Assembly (NCBI RefSeq): GCF_014281125.1 | Contig: NZ_JACOEA010000004.1 | Span: 142,484-206,483, forward strand | Direction: 5' to 3' | Origin: Lawsonibacter celer | Lineage (GTDB): Bacteria > Bacillota > Clostridia > Oscillospirales > Oscillospiraceae | DNA length: 64,000 bases | Shown: piece after piece, positions 60,016 to 64,000 of the stretch | Layout: the number at the start of each line of letters is the position of its first letter | Numbering within the stretch: position 1 is the first letter of the stretch | The notes under the pieces: model-generated | What the model was told of the DNA's origin: nothing | The model's database searches: none | Seen by the model: the letters and a program-made list of their open reading frames with translations, nothing else | Made by a program: the position numbers and the translations under genes

Positions 60016-60924
60016 TCATTCCAGGCCCAGCTGTTCTCTGGCCTCGGCGGGGGAGGCGACCTCGCGGCCCAACTCCCGGGCAATACGGACCATTTTGGCA
60101 ATGGGCTCTGCGTTGGACTTGGCCAGCTGTCCCTTGGCAATATAGAGATTATCCTCCAGGCCGACCCGGACATTTCCGCCCAAAATAATACCGGCGGTTC
60201 CGATGTCGAACTCCTGCCTGCCTGTTCCTGCGCAGGACCAAATATAATTGCACCTGCCGATTACCTCGTCGGCGGTGCGCACCAGAAAGTTCAGGTTGTT
60301 GAGCGTGGCCGGAATACCACCCATGACACCGATGACAAATTGAATATACACCGGGGGCTTCAGTATGCCCTTGGCCATAAAGTAGGCGATGTTGGAGATC
60401 ATGCCCGCCTCGTAGACCTCAAACTCCGGCTTGGTGCCGTATTGGTTCATCAGGGTGATATACTCCTCAATATCTTTGAAGGTGTTGGAGAAGGGAATTT
60501 CATAGGTGCTTCGGACAAAGGGAATCTCCCAATCAAACTTTGGCTGATTGATTTTGTCCGCAATGGGAGAGAAGCAGAAGTTGACTGACCCGGCGTTGCA
60601 GGAGGCAAGCTCCGGCCTGGCGATGGGGAGCGCGGCCAGCCGCTCCTCATTGGTCATGCCGATAGCGCCCCCGGTGGTACAGCCGATTACCACATCACAG
60701 CGCCGGCGTATTCCATCCACCACTTGGCGCATCATTTCCGGGTCGCCTGTCGGGCGGCCGGTCTGGGGATCGCGGGTGTGGAGATGGACCACTGCCGCGC
60801 CCGCGCGGTTGGCGGCCACGGCCTCGTCAATGATCTGCTCCGGGGTAATGGGCAGATAGGGGGACATGCTGGGAATATGTACCGCCCCGGTGATGGCAGC
60901 AGTCAGAATGACCTTGTTTGTCAT
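60016..60924 (-). CDS. BKACE-family beta-keto acid cleavage enzyme (Kce-like)
   Basis: A 302-residue member of the family that cleaves beta-keto acids with acetyl-CoA to acetoacetate and a new CoA ester. The founding member is 3-keto-5-aminohexanoate cleavage enzyme of lysine fermentation. The zinc ligands H47 and H49 in VHLHTRD and the conserved ILGGNVRVGLEDN glutamate near residue 256 are present. The exact substrate cannot be told. A sigma-54 promoter lies 40 bases upstream, next to a PAS/AAA+ activator gene and a second BKACE gene at the window end. That marks a regulated catabolic locus. Confidence 0.9.
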   Translation of the reverse strand: MTNKVILTAAITGAVHIPSMSPYLPITPEQIIDEAVAANRAGAAVVHLHTRDPQTGRPTGDPEMMRQVVDGIRRRCDVVIGCTTGGAIGMTNEERLAALPIARPELASCNAGSVNFCFSPIADKINQPKFDWEIPFVRSTYEIPFSNTFKDIEEYITLMNQYGTKPEFEVYEAGMISNIAYFMAKGILKPPVYIQFVIGVMGGIPATLNNLNFLVRTADEVIGRCNYIWSCAGTGRQEFDIGTAGIILGGNVRVGLEDNLYIAKGQLAKSNAEPIAKMVRIARELGREVASPAEAREQLGLE

Positions 60925-60963
60925 GGGGAAACCTCCTCAGTTTACTCTTGTTCAAATAAGAAA

Positions 60964-60980
60964 AGCAAAAATGATGCCAA
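60964..60980 (-). promoter_or_regulatory. Sigma-54 promoter of the BKACE gene
   Basis: On the - strand TTGGCATC, then ATTT, then TTGCT: GG and GC are exactly 10 bases apart, as the -24/-12 consensus requires. Confidence 0.8.
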
Positions 60981-60992
60981 GACAAACGATCA

Positions 60993-61018
60993 GCCCCGGG
61001 TTCATGGGAACTCGGGGC
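60993..61018 (-). terminator. Weak stem-loop at the end of the sigma-54 activator gene
   Basis: GCCCCGAGTTC / GAACCCGGGGC pairs with one mismatch on the - strand. It overlaps the stop codon and has no T-run. Confidence 0.45.
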
Positions 61019-62432
61019 TGATATGGTATTCTTTCAGTTTGGAGTACAGCCTGCTGCGGGAGATGCCCAGCAGCTTGGCAGCCTGCACCTTGTTGCCGTC
61101 CGTCTGCTGCAGGGCCCGGAGGATTTCCTCCCGCTCTGCGGAGCCCTTCACGGCCCGCAGGCCGCCTGTCGGAGGCGGAAAGGGGGCGTCGGAGCCGGGC
61201 TGTGGAATCGGATCCCGCTGTGTATGGCCCTTGGTAATCAGGAAAAAGAAATCCTCGTTGGAAAGCGTGGTGTGATCAGACATGACACAGGCGCGGGCCA
61301 GACAGTGTTCCAACTCTCGCACATTGCCCGGCCAGCTGTGTTTGCGCAATAGGGCCATGGCACTGGGAAAGAGCGTATGAGCGGACATTTTATAGCGATT
61401 TTCAATTTTCTTCAGCAGAACGGAACACAGCGGTTCCAGGTCCTCCAGACGCTCCCGCAGAGGCGGAATCTCCACCTCAACCACATTGAGGCGATAGTAG
61501 AGATCGCTTCGGAATTTCCCTTCTTCCACCAGGCGGTGCAGGTCCTGATTGGTCGCTGCGATAATGCGTACATCCAGATGGATGACCTTGGTGCCTCCGA
61601 TGCGTTCAAATTCGTATTCCTGAAGCACGCGGAGCAGCTTGGACTGCATCGCCAGGGGGAGCTCGCCGATCTCGTCCAGCAGTATGGTGCCGCGGTTGGC
61701 CTGCTCAAGCTTGCCCTTTTTTCCGGTGCGCAGGGCCCCGGAAAAGGCGCCCGGCTCATAGCCAAACAGTTCGGATTCGATCAAATCTTTCGGGATGGCG
61801 GCACAGTTGATTTTGACAAAATCATAGTCCTTCCGGTTGCTGAGGCGGTGGATTGCATCGGCAAAGACCTCTTTGCCCACGCCGGTTTCGCCGGTGAGAA
61901 GCACCGGCAGATCAGAGGGGGCGGCCTTGGCGATAATTCCCTTCACCGCCATGATCGCCGGCGAGATTCCCGCCACATCCTCCAGGACAAATTCCTGCCG
62001 GGTCAGGCCCCGTAGCTGTTTGCTGTAGAGCGCGTTGGCCTTGCGCAGACTCACGATCTCTTGTTTGAGCCGGTCTACCGTTTCCAGGGAATTAAACAGC
62101 GCCATGGTAAATACGCCCCGGATATTTCCCTCGTGGTCACGCACCGGGATGCGGCTGATCACATACACCTTTTCATTCTCTTTTCCCTCGGCCACCACAA
62201 ACAGGTCTCCGTGCTCCGCCACGCCGGTGGACAGAACCCGGGGAACGCCGGAATTTGGAATAACCTGGGTTACCGGGCACCCCTCAAAGTCGGCGGGCGT
62301 TCCGCCGTACAGGTAGGCATGCTGCTTTCCGATATAGCGGATGATTCCATTTTCATCGACAATCATATTCAAATCCTGCGATTCACAGGCCCAGCGGAAC
62401 AGGTTGTCAGAGGAGGGAAAATGATTGTCCAT
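61002..62432 (-). CDS. PAS/AAA+/Fis sigma-54-dependent activator
   Basis: A 476-residue enhancer-binding protein. Residues 1-130 form a PAS-type sensor (DENGIIRYIGKQHAYLYGG). The AAA+ domain (about 165-400) has Walker A TGETGVGKE, GAFSGA (the sigma-54 contact loop, normally GAFTGA) and Walker B ILLDEIGEL. The Fis-type HTH closes the protein (NKVQAAKLLGISRSRLYSKLKEYHI). Sigma-54 promoters precede the genes on both sides (60980 and 62722), and two palindromes lie between this gene and the + strand one. The local circuit is therefore readable from sequence. The PAS ligand is unknown, possibly a substrate of the BKACE enzymes. Confidence 0.95.
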   Translation of the reverse strand: MDNHFPSSDNLFRWACESQDLNMIVDENGIIRYIGKQHAYLYGGTPADFEGCPVTQVIPNSGVPRVLSTGVAEHGDLFVVAEGKENEKVYVISRIPVRDHEGNIRGVFTMALFNSLETVDRLKQEIVSLRKANALYSKQLRGLTRQEFVLEDVAGISPAIMAVKGIIAKAAPSDLPVLLTGETGVGKEVFADAIHRLSNRKDYDFVKINCAAIPKDLIESELFGYEPGAFSGALRTGKKGKLEQANRGTILLDEIGELPLAMQSKLLRVLQEYEFERIGGTKVIHLDVRIIAATNQDLHRLVEEGKFRSDLYYRLNVVEVEIPPLRERLEDLEPLCSVLLKKIENRYKMSAHTLFPSAMALLRKHSWPGNVRELEHCLARACVMSDHTTLSNEDFFFLITKGHTQRDPIPQPGSDAPFPPPTGGLRAVKGSAEREEILRALQQTDGNKVQAAKLLGISRSRLYSKLKEYHISPEFP

Positions 62433-62520
62433 AAAAAATCCTCCCTGTTTTCGGATAAAATATCTAAAAATTTTTCTTTACTCTACCTCAAATTATTTGA
62501 ATTGTCAAGAAAGAGCAATC

Positions 62521-62557
62521 CACAGCCCATGGGCTGTGTGTCCTGTTAACAGGACAC
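62521..62557. promoter_or_regulatory. Two adjacent perfect palindromes, probable enhancer sites
   Basis: CACAGCCCATGGGCTGTG (62521-62538) and GTGTCCTGTTAACAGGACAC (62538-62557) share one base. They lie about 165-200 bases upstream of the sigma-54 promoter at 62722, the usual position for activator binding. Confidence 0.75.
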
Positions 62558-62721
62558 AAGGACACCTAAAGACAAAATAAAAAATCCATCTTGCCGCAAT
62601 GGGAGCCTTATTGAAAAATGGGTGAAAGAGAAAAAAGGAAAAGCCCTAATTTGATAGAGAGACAACAACAGCCTGCTTTTAAGAATGGCAAAGACGAAAC
62701 TCCGGAGGAATTCACCAGAAG

Positions 62722-62738
62722 TTGGCATGGCTTTTGCA
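62722..62738 (+). promoter_or_regulatory. Sigma-54 promoter of the ketopantoate-reductase-like operon
   Basis: TTGGCATG, GCTT, TTGCA: GG and GC are 10 bases apart. It lies 77 bases before the ATG of the reductase gene. Confidence 0.88.
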
Positions 62739-62814
62739 ACAATTAAAAAGCGGGAAGGGCGATTGGAGCTGCAGTCGCATCCTATCGAACCATGAAGAAA
62801 GGAAGAATCATGTT

Positions 62815-63837
62815 ATGAGAACAGCAGTTATGGGCGCCGGCTCGATCGGCATGTTCCTGGGCGCGAGCATTACCAAAAATGGCGGTCAGATTGATCTGAT
62901 TGATACCTTCAAGGGGAATATCGACGCGCTGAATGAAAATGGGGCGAAGATCACCGGCTATGCCGACTTTACCGTACCGGTGAAGGCCCTTACCCCCGAT
63001 CAGATGGAAGGAAAATATGATCTGGTCTTTCTGTGTACCAAACAGGTGGTCAATGAGCAGGTGGTAGGCTATGTGCTGCCCCATCTGGCCGACGACGGCT
63101 TCATCGTCACCCTGCAGAACGGTGTGCCTGAGCCTGCGATTGAGGCCCTGGCGGGCAAGGGCCGAGTGGCCGGCGGCGCGGTGGGCTTCGGCGCCACCTG
63201 GCTTGGCCCTGGTGTGGACCAGCTGACCTCTCCCATGACTACAGTAGAGAAGTATGCCTTTGATATCGGCGAGATGGACGGCTCCACCACCCCGCGTATT
63301 CTGGAGGCCCAAAAGCTGCTCCAGCTGTGCGGCGGCACCACCATTCTGCCCAACCTGATGGGCGTGCGCTGGGCCAAAGTGCTGATGAACTGCACCTTCT
63401 CCGGTATGTCTGCGGCCCTAGGCTGCACCTTCGGCGAGGTGCTGGACGGCCCCATCTCCATCGACTGTGTGGCCCATCTGGCGGACGAGGCCATCAAAGT
63501 GGCCCATGCCGACGGCGTACGCCTGGCCAATCTGCAGGGCGTGGACTTTGAGACCCTGGAGCTTGCCTCCAAGGCGGATATCCCCAATAAGTATGAGTTT
63601 TATCACAAAGTCTGGGGCCCCCACAAGGCACTCAAGGCCTCTATGCTTCAGGATTTGGAAAAGAAGCGCAAGACTGAGATCAGCTACATCAACGGCTATG
63701 TCTCTGCCCGCGGCAAGGCCAATGGAATTCCCACCCCTTTCAACGACATGGTATGTAAGGTAGTGGGGGAGGAAGAGGCGCAGGGGATTGTCAATAATTA
63801 TGACGAGGCACTGAAGAACTTCCTGCCGCTGCTGTAA
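62815..63837 (+). CDS. Ketopantoate-reductase-family dehydrogenase (ApbA/PanE-like)
   Basis: A 340-residue NAD(P)-dependent oxidoreductase. VMGAGSIGMFLGASI is the Rossmann dinucleotide loop; NGV with the following residues (LQNGVPEP near 100) and K189-like residues fit the PanE family. Its place under a sigma-54 promoter, next to BKACE genes and their activator, argues for a catabolic 2-keto or hydroxy acid rather than pantothenate synthesis. ATG 62815 has AAAGGAAG upstream. The next gene starts 29 bases after its stop. Confidence 0.85.
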   Translation: MRTAVMGAGSIGMFLGASITKNGGQIDLIDTFKGNIDALNENGAKITGYADFTVPVKALTPDQMEGKYDLVFLCTKQVVNEQVVGYVLPHLADDGFIVTLQNGVPEPAIEALAGKGRVAGGAVGFGATWLGPGVDQLTSPMTTVEKYAFDIGEMDGSTTPRILEAQKLLQLCGGTTILPNLMGVRWAKVLMNCTFSGMSAALGCTFGEVLDGPISIDCVAHLADEAIKVAHADGVRLANLQGVDFETLELASKADIPNKYEFYHKVWGPHKALKASMLQDLEKKRKTEISYINGYVSARGKANGIPTPFNDMVCKVVGEEEAQGIVNNYDEALKNFLPLL

Positions 63838-63866
63838 AAGGCGAAAAGAAAGGAATGGAATCGGTT

Positions 63867-64000
63867 ATGAGCGAACTGAAGAACAAAAGAATCATCACGA
63901 TAGCGACGACAGGTGCGTGGCCGAAGAAGGAGAACAACCCGAACGTGCCGATGACGCCGGCGGAGATCGCGGAGGACGTGTACGAGTGCTGGCAGGCGGG
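63867..64000 (+). CDS. BKACE-family enzyme, N-terminal part
   Basis: The first 44 codons of a second beta-keto-acid cleavage enzyme, cut by the window end: KRIITIATTGAWPKKENNP followed by MTPAEIAEDVYECWQAG is the family N-terminus. ATG 63867 has AAAGGAATGG some 11 bases upstream. It follows the reductase gene in the same operon. Its codons (ACG, CCG, GCG throughout) differ from those of the reductase gene just before (ACC, CCC, GCC). Confidence 0.85.
   Translation, partial: MSELKNKRIITIATTGAWPKKENNPNVPMTPAEIAEDVYECWQA

Overview
The window is about 62% G+C by eye and carries spore-formation genes (spo0A, spoIVB, spoVAC), class III fructose-bisphosphatase, S-layer-type proteins and many Clostridia-restricted DUF families. 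This points to a spore-forming anaerobic Firmicute of the Oscillospiraceae type (Flavonifractor, Intestinimonas or Lawsonibacter-like). That assignment is an inference from gene content; no marker gene was compared.

Layout. 0-6 kb: the end of a sugar/nucleoside-type ABC ATPase, a DMT-family exporter, fbp, a DUF4317 protein and a tRNA-dihydrouridine synthase. 6-9.5 kb: cell-wall amidase, a large secreted beta-helix/SLH protein and an ArsC/Spx-like protein. 9.6-15 kb: a PadR-controlled membrane operon with a 45-bp palindromic promoter-operator, then pyruvate carboxylase. 15-24.7 kb: recG (with an in-frame insertion), an SH3-like protein, L25/Ctc with a hairpin leader, a TetR regulator, a TSCPD protein, an FMN alpha-hydroxy-acid oxidase and a BlaI/BlaR1-type pair whose sensor carries Asp-box repeats. 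24.9-28.6 kb: a TraB/GumN protein and a serine beta-lactamase-like protein.

28.8-38.4 kb is the accessory region. It holds a broken CaiB/BaiF CoA-transferase, a glycyl-radical-enzyme fragment, a truncated phage gene, an orphan 1921-residue phage polyvalent protein and a low-G+C zinc-ribbon/PD-(D/E)XK/NUMOD1 protein, followed by tRNA-Arg(CCG). 38.6-51 kb: spoIVB, spo0A, a DUF2974 hydrolase, an XRE/radical-SAM/MATE operon, mutY, an ECF sigma factor with a DUF4179 partner, an RluA-type pseudouridine synthase and hemW. 51-58 kb: a giant SLH phosphodiester glycosidase, DUF6530, a lone spoVAC, a structured noncoding RNA, an HD-domain protein and glutamate dehydrogenase. 58.6-64 kb: an LRR protein and a sigma-54-controlled catabolic cluster (two BKACE enzymes, a ketopantoate-reductase-like protein and a PAS/AAA+/Fis activator), with two sigma-54 promoters and paired upstream palindromes.

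The most unusual signal is a pair of related structured noncoding elements, at about 26.2-26.5 kb and 56.7-57.0 kb. Each lies just downstream of a gene in the same orientation. Each is followed immediately by a second copy of that gene's own 3' end through the stop codon: 64 bp exact in one case, 41 bp at about 80% identity in the other. They share a core around CGAGCATGT followed by a GGGTCCCC hairpin. This looks like a mobile RNA element with long target duplications at gene ends.
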